Shown: in pieces, positions 33,965 to 41,803 of the stretch | Layout: every line of letters begins with the position of its first letter | How positions within the stretch are numbered: position 1 is the first letter of the stretch | Assembly: GCA_016713535.1 (NCBI GenBank) | Contig: JADJOY010000033.1 | Location: 62,001-126,000, forward strand | Reading direction: 5' to 3' | Length of the DNA: 64,000 nt | Source of the DNA: Deltaproteobacteria bacterium | Lineage (GTDB): Bacteria; JADJOY01 | The notes under the pieces: model-generated | What the model was told of the DNA's origin: nothing | Databases searched by the model: none | Seen by the model: the letters and a program-made list of their open reading frames with translations, nothing else | Translations under genes and position numbers: made by a program

Positions 33965-34975
33965 ATGAAAATTGCACGCTCGGCACTCGTTTCTGCGTCG
34001 GCCATCCCCACCGCGCTCGCGCTGGCGCTGTCGGTCGCGTTCACGCCGCTCGCTCGCGCCCAGACGCCCGCGGAGCCCACTCCGGCTCCGTCGGACGCGG
34101 CCCCCGCGGAAGCCGGTGACGCCGACACAGCCGGCCAGCCGTCGATCTACGACAAGGCGATCGTCGGCCCGAAGCACGTCGACCTCGGGCACGACCTGCA
34201 GATGGAGGTCCCCGAAGGCATCGCCCTCTTCGAGCAGCCCACCGCCGGCGAGCTGATGGAGAAGATGGGCAATGGCGGCGGCAACCCGGGTCTCCTCGCT
34301 CTGGTCACGGACCCCCGCGCCGACTGGATGGTGATCGTCACCTACGAGGACGAGGGCTACGTCAAGGACGACGACGCCGCGAAGCTCGACCCGAATGGCC
34401 TCCTCGACGACATCCGCCAGGGCACCGAGGCCGCGAATCGCGCCCGTGAGAAGCACGGGATCGCGCCGGTCGAGGTGGTGGGCTGGGACGAGCCGCCCCG
34501 CTACGAGCCCGACACGCATCATCTGGTGTGGGCGGTGCGCGGGCGCTCCGAGGGCCGCGACATCGTGAACTTCAACACGCGCGTGCTCGGCCGGAAGGGC
34601 GTCGCATCGCTCAACCTCGTCGACGATCCCGCGAACCTCCCCACCTCCAAGCCGCAAGCGGGCGCACTCCTCGCCGCGACCACGTTCACGGCCGGCGCGC
34701 GCTATGCGGACTACCAGCCCGGCACCGACAAGGTGGCCGAATACGGGCTCGCGGCGCTGGTCGCGGGCGGCGCGGGCGCGGCGGCGCTCAAGGTCGCCAA
34801 GGTGGGCTTGCTGGCGAAGTTCGGGGGCAAGCTGATCGCGCTCCTGATCGCGTTCAAGAAGGTCGTGATCATCGCCGCGCTCGGCGTGGTCGGGCTCATC
34901 CAGAAGCTCTTCGGCGGCGGCAAGAAGGTCGCCGTCGGCGCCAGCACCATCGCACCGAGCGACCCGGCCGCCTGA
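33965..34975 (+). CDS. DUF2167 family membrane-anchored exported protein
   Basis: The 336-residue protein has a signal peptide (SAIPTALALALSVAFTPLARAQ) and an acidic linker. The DUF2167 domain includes DLGHDLQMEVPEGIALFEQ, GYVKDDDAAKLDPNGLL and NFNTRVLGRKGVASLNLV. The C-terminus has a membrane helix (YGLAALVAGGAGAAALKV, then LIALLIAFKKVVIIAALGVV) ending in a Lys/Gly tail. The domain is widespread in Proteobacteria with no known function. The gene follows GH31 by 55 nt. Confidence 0.88.
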   Translation: MKIARSALVSASAIPTALALALSVAFTPLARAQTPAEPTPAPSDAAPAEAGDADTAGQPSIYDKAIVGPKHVDLGHDLQMEVPEGIALFEQPTAGELMEKMGNGGGNPGLLALVTDPRADWMVIVTYEDEGYVKDDDAAKLDPNGLLDDIRQGTEAANRAREKHGIAPVEVVGWDEPPRYEPDTHHLVWAVRGRSEGRDIVNFNTRVLGRKGVASLNLVDDPANLPTSKPQAGALLAATTFTAGARYADYQPGTDKVAEYGLAALVAGGAGAAALKVAKVGLLAKFGGKLIALLIAFKKVVIIAALGVVGLIQKLFGGGKKVAVGASTIAPSDPAA

Positions 34976-35081
34976 CGGCGCCGGCGGGCGCGGGGCACGC
35001 CCCTACCGTCGATTCACGATGGACGCTCCGCGGCGGTCGGCGCACGAACCGCCGCCGTCGACCCCGGCCGACGGCTTGCAC

Positions 35082-35230
35082 CCTAGGGGCGGGGCCGGTC
35101 CCCGCCCGCACATGGGTGTGTAGGGGAGGGCGTCAGCCCTCCCGCGCGCGGAATCGAGCGGCTCGCCCGCGTCCGTGGGCGGTGCCCGTCCCCTGCCCGC
35201 CGGAGGCGGGTCCTCCAGATCGAGAGCGGC
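35082..35230. repeat. Cluster of GC-rich palindromic elements
   Basis: The gap 34976-35332 holds at least three palindromes. One is GGGGCGGGG/CCCCGCCC at about 35084-35107. A 30-bp unit at 35114-35143 contains GGGAGGGCG/CAGCCCTCCC and is identical to 40864-40893. A CCCGCCGGAGGCGGG unit at about 35197-35211 is also seen at about 40917 and 58802. No gene was seen in this gap. Confidence 0.75.
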
Positions 35231-35332
35231 GTCACGGCAACCCCCGACATCGCCGGGCTCGCGCGCGACGAAGCGCGCAACGATCCGTATCCTGGGCCTC
35301 GCGGCGCTCCGCCACGCCGCGAGGCCCATGCC

Positions 35333-36406
35333 ATGGCCACCGATACCGTCGTTCCCGATTCCTACGTAGCGGTACCGAACGCCGCACCGCCGCCCCCGTA
35401 CGCGCCGCCCGCCAAGAAGCGAAGGCGGTGGGTGGCGTGGGCGATCGGCGTCGCGATCGTGATCGCGCTCGCCAAGCGCGATCCGGTACCGAGCTGCGGC
35501 GAGACGATCACCAGCGAACGTGCGTGCCGCATCTCGTTCGACCGGGAGAAGCACACGCGGCGCGCCCGAGCACGAGTCCCAGCCACGCCGGCGCCCGCCG
35601 CAGGCTATCCGTTGATCTTGGTGTTCCACGGCGCGCAGGCCACCGCCGACTGGCAGGTCGCGTACACCACGTTCGAGGACGCCGCGGTGCGGGCGGGGTT
35701 CGCGATCGTCCATCCCGATGGCACCGGCAAGGACCACACCTGGAACGCGGGCACCTGCTGCGGCTCGGCGATGCACGACCAGGTCGACGACGTCTCGTTC
35801 GTGAACGAGCTCATCGGCCGCCTGAAGAGCCTCGCGGCGATCGATCCGCGTCGCATCCACGTGGCCGGCGTCTCCAACGGCGGCATGTTCGCCGATCGCC
35901 TGGCCTGCGAGATGAGCAACGAGCTCGCCTCGCTGGCGATGGTGTCGGCGGCACCGTACGCGGGGCGCTGCCCGCTGTGGATCCCGATCCCGACGCTGAT
36001 GGTGCACGGTAAGCAAGACGCGATCGTTCCCGAGGTCGGCCGCACCGAGGCGTCCGACGACGCTCCGCCCTACCCCGACCTCCACGCGTTCGCGGCGGAT
36101 CGCGCGAGGCAGTACGACTGCGCGGATCCAGTCGAGCGGGCGCTCAACCTGGTGGGCTCGAGCTGCACGACCTGGTCACCGTGCCGCTTCGACGGTGAGG
36201 TCGAGCTCTGCCTGCTCGGCGACGGCGGTCACACCTGGCCGGGCGCCAAGCTCGAGCTCACGAGCCTCGGCCCGACCAGCCGCACGCTCGACGCGAATCG
36301 CGAGCTGCTGCGCTTCTTCCAGCGCCACGAGCTCACCGTCGCGGCCGACCCGCCGCCGGCTGGCGCGACGCCCGCCACCGAGCCCGCGCCTCTGCCTGCA
36401 CCTTGA
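35333..36406 (+). CDS. PHB-depolymerase/LpqC-family membrane-anchored esterase
   Basis: The 357-residue alpha/beta hydrolase has an N-terminal membrane anchor (WVAWAIGVAIVIAL). The nucleophile is Ser181 in AGVSNGGMF, an Asp is in HGKQDAIVP and a His in GDGGHTWPG, giving a complete triad. LVFHGAQATADWQ forms the oxyanion region. This matches the polyhydroxybutyrate depolymerase, feruloyl esterase and acetylxylan esterase superfamily (LpqC-like). Paired Cys (CADPVE, SSCTTWSPC) suggest a periplasmic location. It is about 360 nt downstream of the DUF2167 gene; the nearby GH31 would be consistent with plant-polymer esters, but this is speculative. Confidence 0.88.
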   Translation: MATDTVVPDSYVAVPNAAPPPPYAPPAKKRRRWVAWAIGVAIVIALAKRDPVPSCGETITSERACRISFDREKHTRRARARVPATPAPAAGYPLILVFHGAQATADWQVAYTTFEDAAVRAGFAIVHPDGTGKDHTWNAGTCCGSAMHDQVDDVSFVNELIGRLKSLAAIDPRRIHVAGVSNGGMFADRLACEMSNELASLAMVSAAPYAGRCPLWIPIPTLMVHGKQDAIVPEVGRTEASDDAPPYPDLHAFAADRARQYDCADPVERALNLVGSSCTTWSPCRFDGEVELCLLGDGGHTWPGAKLELTSLGPTSRTLDANRELLRFFQRHELTVAADPPPAGATPATEPAPLPAP

Positions 36407-36481
36407 CCCCTCGCCGTGGCGGCCCACCGGTCCGTCGGTGGGCCCGTGCGGCGCGAGGGACCGCACCGCCTCCTGGCCGCT

Positions 36482-38290
36482 TTACCGCCGCGACGCCGCT
36501 GCGACCCGGGGCGCGGTGGGCTCGGACGCCGTCGCGGTGCTACCCATCGCTACCAACCGCGCCGCCCGGACGCCCAGGAACTCGCGCTTCTCGCGCGCCG
36601 TGAGCGCGCGCCCGCCCATCGGCTTCACCTTGAACGGGTCCACGTACTGGCCGCTGCGCCAGAACGCGTAGTGGAGGTGGGGCCCGGTGGCGAGCCCGGT
36701 CTGACCGACGTACCCGATCAGTTGCCCCTGCTTCACGCGCGTGCCTGTCGCGATCCCCCGCGGGATCCGCGACAGGTGGCTGTACGAAGACTGGTAGACG
36801 CCGTCGTGACGGATCTTCACGAAGCGCCCGTTCCCTCCGCTCCATCCGGCGAACTCGACCACGCCATCGCCCACCGCTCGGATCCCCGTCCCGGTCGGCG
36901 CAGCGAAGTCGACACCCAGGTGCGGCCGCCACACGCCGAGGACCGGATGAAACCGGCGCCGCGCGAACGGCGAGCTGACGCGGCTGTACGGGATGGGGCT
37001 CTTGAGGAACGGCTTGCGCTGACCCTCGCCGCTGTCGTCGACGTACTCGACGTGACCGTCGTCGCCGACGATCCGGAACGCGCGGTAGGTCTCGCCCTTG
37101 TTCACGAGCTCGGCCGCGAGGATCGTCCCGTACGCGAGCTTCGGATCGCCCTTGGCCGTGGACAGCAGCACCCGGAACGAATCCCCGCGCTGGAGCTCGG
37201 TGTTGAAGTCGACCTCCCACGCGAACAGGTTCGCGACCGCGGCCACCTTCGAGGGCGGCAGGCCGCCTCGCACGGCCGCGTCGTAGAACGACGAGGTGAT
37301 GCGGCCCGCCACGACCCGCGTGGAGCGGCTCGCGGCGGCCGAGGTGGGCGGCGCGGCGACCGCGGCGGCCGGCGCCGGCGCCTTCGCGGACGTCTCGAGC
37401 ACAGGCGTGACCACCATGTCGGGGGCTACGGCCGGCAACGCGGCGGCGACCGCGACCGGCGGCGGCGCAACGGCGGGCGCGGGCGGCGCGGCGGCCAGGG
37501 TGACCTCGATCCGCTTGGACTTGGCGGTCTCCTGGACCGCGACCGAACGGAGCGCCTGGGTGGCGTCGTCGCGGACCACCTCGACGCGGGTGCCGATCTT
37601 GGCGCGGCGCGGGTTCCACTTCTTGCGGATCGCGGCGACCGCGTCGGCGGTGTCCGAGGGCGCGACTCCCAGCGCGCGCAGCTCGCTCTCCAGCGTCTCC
37701 CCGCGTGACAGCGTCCCGGTGCGCACGGCGGCGCGGCCCGCCACGGGAGCGGCGGGCGCCGGTTGGGTGGCGCTGGTGGGGGCGAGGATGGAATCGTTCC
37801 CGATCGTGTCCTCGGCGATCTTCACCACCCGCGACTGGAACCCGTCGGCGGCGCGGGTGACCTGGATCCGCCGCTCGTCGTCCATCGCCACGCTCAGGCC
37901 GGCGACGTCACCGGTCTTGGGGTCGACGGAGACCGAGACCTCGGAGCCGACCTGGGCCTTGCGGACGTCCCAGTGGGTGGAGATGCGCGCGACGATGCGG
38001 GCGATGTCGTCGGCGTCGACCTCGAGGTCTCGCAACACCGAGGCCAGGGTCTCGCCACGAGCGAGGGTGTGCGCGCGAGGGACGTGGCGCGCCCTCGACG
38101 AGGCCTTGGGCGCGCTCGCCTGCTGGGGCGGATGGGCGCCGCGCGAGCCGACCTTCGGCGAAGACTTCTTCGAGGTCGCGTCGCGCCGGGGCCCGACCGC
38201 GGCCGCGGTGCCGGCGATCGACGCGACCAGCAGCGCCGCGAGCAGCGCACGGCCGAAGGCGCGCACGGGGCGGTCGTCGATTGGGTTCAC
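36482..38290 (-). CDS. M23-family peptidoglycan endopeptidase with two LysM-like/OapA modules
   Basis: This is 602 residues from a GTG at 38290, with GGGAG 8-9 nt upstream. A signal peptide (RALLAALLVASIAGTAAA) is followed by two LysM/OapA-like modules of about 80 residues (LARGETLASVLRDLEVD and LSRGETLESELRALGV), Ala/Pro linkers and a C-terminal peptidase_M23 domain. The zinc ligands are in HLGVDFAAP and GPHLHYAF, and SYSHLS is present, so it looks active. This resembles MepM/YebA-type endopeptidases that cut cross-links during growth or division. The frame is open a further 12 codons upstream. It converges with the esterase gene, with 75 nt between stops. Confidence 0.92.
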   Translation of the reverse strand: MNPIDDRPVRAFGRALLAALLVASIAGTAAAVGPRRDATSKKSSPKVGSRGAHPPQQASAPKASSRARHVPRAHTLARGETLASVLRDLEVDADDIARIVARISTHWDVRKAQVGSEVSVSVDPKTGDVAGLSVAMDDERRIQVTRAADGFQSRVVKIAEDTIGNDSILAPTSATQPAPAAPVAGRAAVRTGTLSRGETLESELRALGVAPSDTADAVAAIRKKWNPRRAKIGTRVEVVRDDATQALRSVAVQETAKSKRIEVTLAAAPPAPAVAPPPVAVAAALPAVAPDMVVTPVLETSAKAPAPAAAVAAPPTSAAASRSTRVVAGRITSSFYDAAVRGGLPPSKVAAVANLFAWEVDFNTELQRGDSFRVLLSTAKGDPKLAYGTILAAELVNKGETYRAFRIVGDDGHVEYVDDSGEGQRKPFLKSPIPYSRVSSPFARRRFHPVLGVWRPHLGVDFAAPTGTGIRAVGDGVVEFAGWSGGNGRFVKIRHDGVYQSSYSHLSRIPRGIATGTRVKQGQLIGYVGQTGLATGPHLHYAFWRSGQYVDPFKVKPMGGRALTAREKREFLGVRAARLVAMGSTATASEPTAPRVAAASRR

Positions 38291-38496
38291 GCGTTTCGCT
38301 CCCAGCCGCGCGCGCCGAGCGCGCACGCTGGATCGGGGGACGGCGCGACGGTAGAGACAGAGCCCGCCGCTGTCAAGGACTCACGATCGAAAAGCCGAGC
38401 CCGATCGACCGCGTGCGCTCCCCTACCTCGAATCGACTCGAGGTCCGGGGCTGGGTGCGCGGCCTTGCCCCCCCCCGCGCCCCCACCCGGACGCCG

Positions 38497-39585
38497 TCAG
38501 CTCGCCTTGCGGAACTTCTCCATGAACGTGACCAGGCGCTCGACGCCGGCCATCGGCATGGCGTTGTAGATGGACGCGCGCATGCCACCCACCGAGCGGT
38601 GGCCCTTGAGCCCGATCAGGCCCGCGGCCTCCGACTCCTTGGCGAACTTCTTGTCGAGATCTTCGCTCGACAGCAGGAACGTCACGTTCATCCGCGAGCG
38701 GTGGTCCTTGGTGGTGACGCTGCCGCGGTAGAAGCCGTCCGAGCCGTCGATGGCGTCGTAGAGGAGCTTGGCCTTGGCCTCGTTGAGCTTCGCCATGGCG
38801 TCGAGCCCGCCCTGCTCCTCGATCCAGGCCAGCGTGAGGCCCACCAGGTAGATACCGAAGCTCGGCGGGGTGTTGTAGAGCGACTGGTTGTCGGCGTGGG
38901 TCTGGTAGCGCCAGATGGTCGGGATGGTCTTGGGCGCGCTCGCCATCCACGCCTTCTCGATGATGACGATCGTCACGCCCGAGGGGCCGGCGTTCTTTTG
39001 CGCGCCCGCGTAGATCAGCGCGAACTTCGAGGCCTCGACCGGGCGGCTGAAGATGTCCGACGACATGTCGCACACGTGCCGATGGCCCGAGAACTGCGGG
39101 AGCGTGGGCCACTGGGTGCCGAAGATGGTGTTGTTCGAGGTGGTGTGGACGTAGGCCGCGTTGCTGGGCACCTCGACACCGTCGAGGCTCGGCAGCTCGG
39201 AGAAGTTCTTGTCCTCGCTGCTCGCGACCGACACCGCGCTGCCGAGGCGCTTCGCCTCCTCGAGGGCCTTCTTCGACCACGCACCCGAGAGGACGTACGC
39301 CCCGACCTGCTCGTGCCCCAAGAAGTTGAGCGGGATCTGCGCGAACTGACCGCTCGCGCCGCCCTGCAGGAAGAGCACGTCGTGGGTGTCGGGGACCTGG
39401 AAGAGGCGCTTCACCCGCGCCATGGCGTCGGCGTTGATCGCCTCGAACTCCTTCGAGCGGTGGCTGATCTCCGCGACCGAGAGGCCCACGCCGTCGAGAG
39501 CGACGAGCGCCTTCGACGCCTTCTCGAGCACCGAAAGCGGAAGGATCGCGGGACCCGGATTGAAGTTGACGGGACGGTCGCTCAT
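38497..39585 (-). CDS. serC: Phosphoserine aminotransferase
   Basis: The 362-residue class V aminotransferase converts 3-phosphohydroxypyruvate plus glutamate to phosphoserine in serine synthesis. It can also act in the deoxyxylulose-dependent pyridoxal phosphate pathway. Characteristic motifs: VNFNPGPAILP at the N-terminus, FLQGGASGQFA, the PLP Lys in YAGAQKNAGPSG, and GHRSVGGMRASIYNAM near the end. The ATG at 39585 has AAGGAG about 8 nt upstream. It is followed by a C-rich stretch before the M23 gene start. Confidence 0.95.
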   Translation of the reverse strand: MSDRPVNFNPGPAILPLSVLEKASKALVALDGVGLSVAEISHRSKEFEAINADAMARVKRLFQVPDTHDVLFLQGGASGQFAQIPLNFLGHEQVGAYVLSGAWSKKALEEAKRLGSAVSVASSEDKNFSELPSLDGVEVPSNAAYVHTTSNNTIFGTQWPTLPQFSGHRHVCDMSSDIFSRPVEASKFALIYAGAQKNAGPSGVTIVIIEKAWMASAPKTIPTIWRYQTHADNQSLYNTPPSFGIYLVGLTLAWIEEQGGLDAMAKLNEAKAKLLYDAIDGSDGFYRGSVTTKDHRSRMNVTFLLSSEDLDKKFAKESEAAGLIGLKGHRSVGGMRASIYNAMPMAGVERLVTFMEKFRKAS

Positions 39586-39803
39586 GACGTCGCTCCTTGT
39601 GTCGAGAGGTCCTGGAAGCGCGCGGCGCCGCAACCTGCGCACGAGACTCGAGCGGCGCGCGGTGAACCGCTCGATCTAGCACATTTCGCAGGCGCGGGGA
39701 GCGCGCGCCGGAGGTCGGTAGCCGCGCCTCCGGGCGCCGGGGTACAACTGCTTTCGCGCGCGGTTCAGCCGCGCCCATCCAGCCGCTCGCGAGGAGAATC
39801 CGC

Positions 39804-40106
39804 ATGGCATCGGCCGAGCTCGCCAAGTTGATCGAGGATCTCGGGAATCCCGATCCGACCGTCCGTCACAAGGCGGCCAACGACCTCGCCAACCTGGGCG
39901 TCGACGCCACCGAAGCGGTCCCCACGCTGATGGCGCACTTCCACGACCCCGACCAGGGCGTGCGCGTGATGGTGCTCAACGCGATCGGCATCATCGGCTC
40001 GCCGGCGCGGGTGGCGGTGAACGAGCTGCGCAAGCTGCTCAAGGACCCGGACGAGGAGGTCGCCCAGATGGCCGACTTCGCGCTCGTCCAGATCCAGGGG
40101 TCCTGA
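39804..40106 (+). CDS. HEAT-repeat protein
   Basis: The 100-residue all-helical protein has about two and a half HEAT repeats (DPTVRHKAANDLANLG, DPDQGVRVMVLNAIGIIG and DPDEEVAQMADFALVQI). GAGGAGA about 8 nt before the ATG is a strong ribosome site. Such short HEAT proteins are protein-binding modules, and the partner is unknown. It is divergent from serC and followed after 35 nt by a TPR-like gene, probably in the same operon. Confidence 0.85.
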   Translation: MASAELAKLIEDLGNPDPTVRHKAANDLANLGVDATEAVPTLMAHFHDPDQGVRVMVLNAIGIIGSPARVAVNELRKLLKDPDEEVAQMADFALVQIQGS

Positions 40107-40141
40107 CCCGACCGCGCGAGCGCCGCGCGCACGGGCACCCG

Positions 40142-40774
40142 ATGCTTCGCCCGTGGTGGCGCTGGCGAACGCGCCGGTTGCTCGATCGAGCGCGGGCGCA
40201 GCAGGCGGCGGGGCTCACGGGCTCTGGCCAGGCGGCGACGCTCCGAGCCGCGCTCGCGGCGGCGAACCGCTGCGGCGCCGGGAGCCCTGAGCTCGCGCGA
40301 GCCCTCGACGCGCTGGTGGCGCTCGCCGCCCGCGACGAGCGGCTCTGCTCCGCGCCTGACCTCGACGGCTGGATCGAGCGACGCGTCGCGCTCGGGGCCG
40401 ACGACCTCGCGCGCGCCTCGATCCTGAGCGGTCACGCTCTCACGTTCCGGGCCGCGCGCCAGCCGAGCCGCGCCGAGCCTCTCGCGCGGCGGGCCCTCGG
40501 CTTGCTCGACGCCAGCTTGCCCGCGGACGACCCTCGCCTCGAACAGGCCCTGGACACGGTCGCGGGCATCGCGCTGCGCCTCGGCCACCACGCCGAGGCC
40601 GAGGAAGCCCTGGGCCGGCTGCTCACGCTGGAGGAGCGGCGCGCCGACGGGCTCGAGCTCGCCGCCACGCTCAATCGCCTCGCCCAGGTGAAGCGCGCAC
40701 TCGGCAAGAACGTCGAAGCCAGCGACCTCGACGAGCGCGTCGCGGAGCTTCGCGAGCGGCGCGGCCTGCGGTGA
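40142..40774 (+). CDS. TPR-like helical repeat protein
   Basis: The 210-residue, Ala/Leu/Arg-rich protein is almost entirely helical. It has helix pairs of TPR style (AEPLARRALGLLDASLPADDPRLEQALDTVAGIALRLGHHAEAEEALGRLL, about 100-160). It has no signal peptide. It follows the HEAT gene by 35 nt. The similarity is structural, not to a named family; protein interaction is the likely role. Confidence 0.65.
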   Translation: MLRPWWRWRTRRLLDRARAQQAAGLTGSGQAATLRAALAAANRCGAGSPELARALDALVALAARDERLCSAPDLDGWIERRVALGADDLARASILSGHALTFRAARQPSRAEPLARRALGLLDASLPADDPRLEQALDTVAGIALRLGHHAEAEEALGRLLTLEERRADGLELAATLNRLAQVKRALGKNVEASDLDERVAELRERRGLR

Positions 40775-40824
40775 GCGGATTCGATGCCACCCGGACCTCA
40801 GCCATCGCACACGGTTGAGCCAAT

Positions 40825-41110
40825 GGAGCGCGGCCGCTCCGTCGGCCGCCCAGGCGCTCGTGCGGGTGTGTAGGGGAGGGCGTCAGCCCTCCCGAGCCGT
40901 CGCCGGCGCCCCGGCCCGCCGGAGGCGGGCCCTCCAGACCCGAGGGGGGGCGGCGTGTACAGGGTGCGACGGTCCGGCGACGAGTGCGCCAGTGCGTATC
41001 GCCGGGCACGCGGCGCGTGCCCCTCCGACGCACGATCGAACGGCTGGAGCGCGGCCGCTCCGTCGGCCGCCCAGGGCCGAGCGCCGGGTCGGTGACGGAG
41101 CACCGACGCT
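40825..41110. repeat. Dense cluster of palindromic elements
   Basis: The gap 40775-41209 holds no gene but carries five or more palindromes. A 31-bp GGAGCGCGGCCGCTCC unit occurs at 40825-40855 and again, identically, at 41045-41075. A 30-bp unit at 40864-40893 is identical to 35114-35143. A CCCGCCGGAGGCGGG unit is at about 40917. The repeats sit just upstream of the lipoprotein/CHAT operon. Confidence 0.8.
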
Positions 41111-41209
41111 CCAGGCCAGGGTGGGGCGCCGCGAGAAGCCGCGACGCCTCCGGGCGTTGGTAGACTGAGCCCGTCTTTCGGGTCTCGAATCACGGACGGA
41201 GCTCCCACC

Positions 41210-41803
41210 ATGCGTACGCGATCGCGGATCGCCGGCGCGCTGCTCGCCGCAGCGTCCGGCACGGCGGGCTGCAGCCTGCTCATCCCGGACGTGAAGGTGA
41301 ACGTCAACGTCTACGACCAGCGCACCCAGCTCGAGAACCAGGTGCGGGGTACCTACGAGGAGCTCTCCGACGAGCTGTTGCTGGTCGCGTCGGTGCGCGG
41401 CATCGACCCCAACGGCAAGCTCACCAAGCCGCCACCGCTGGCACCCGGCAAGGAAGAGGCGCTGCGCGCCGCGCAGAGCCGTGAGTTCAACCGCGACGAC
41501 CTCGAGCAGGCGATGAGCGAAGGCTGCGCCGGCGAGTCCACCGACGGCGGCGTGGCGGCGCGTCCGTGCGCGCCGGCCGATCGCGACCCCCGCTACAAGG
41601 CCTTCACCGAAGCCCTCGTCGCCGAGGAGAACGCCGACCGGCTGGTGCTCATGCGGCGCGTGATCGCCACCAACTCCGATCTCACCGCGAAGGACCTCGA
41701 GCAGGTCCGCAAGGTCTTCGCCGACGTGAACCGCGAGAACGCGCGAGCCGGCTGGTGGGTGCAGCAGGCCGACGGGAGCTGGGCGAAGAAGGGCGCCACG
41801 TGA
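41210..41803 (+). CDS. Lipoprotein with a DUF1318-like C-terminal region
   Basis: This 197-residue lipoprotein (lipobox TAGC in ALLAAASGTAGCSLL) begins with a beta segment (VKVNVNVYD). An amphipathic region follows (LENQVRGTYEELSDELLLVASVRG). The C-terminal DUF1318/YdbL-like part has helices and a WWVQQADGSW end. GGAG lies 9 nt before the ATG. The stop overlaps the giant CHAT gene start as GTGA, so translation is probably coupled and the two proteins are likely partners at the membrane. The function of DUF1318 is unknown. Confidence 0.8.
   Translation: MRTRSRIAGALLAAASGTAGCSLLIPDVKVNVNVYDQRTQLENQVRGTYEELSDELLLVASVRGIDPNGKLTKPPPLAPGKEEALRAAQSREFNRDDLEQAMSEGCAGESTDGGVAARPCAPADRDPRYKAFTEALVAEENADRLVLMRRVIATNSDLTAKDLEQVRKVFADVNRENARAGWWVQQADGSWAKKGAT

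Noticed and set aside
35082-35230. Possible CRISPR array, because several palindromes lie close together
   Set aside because: There are no regularly spaced direct repeats or uniform spacers, and no cas genes in the window.
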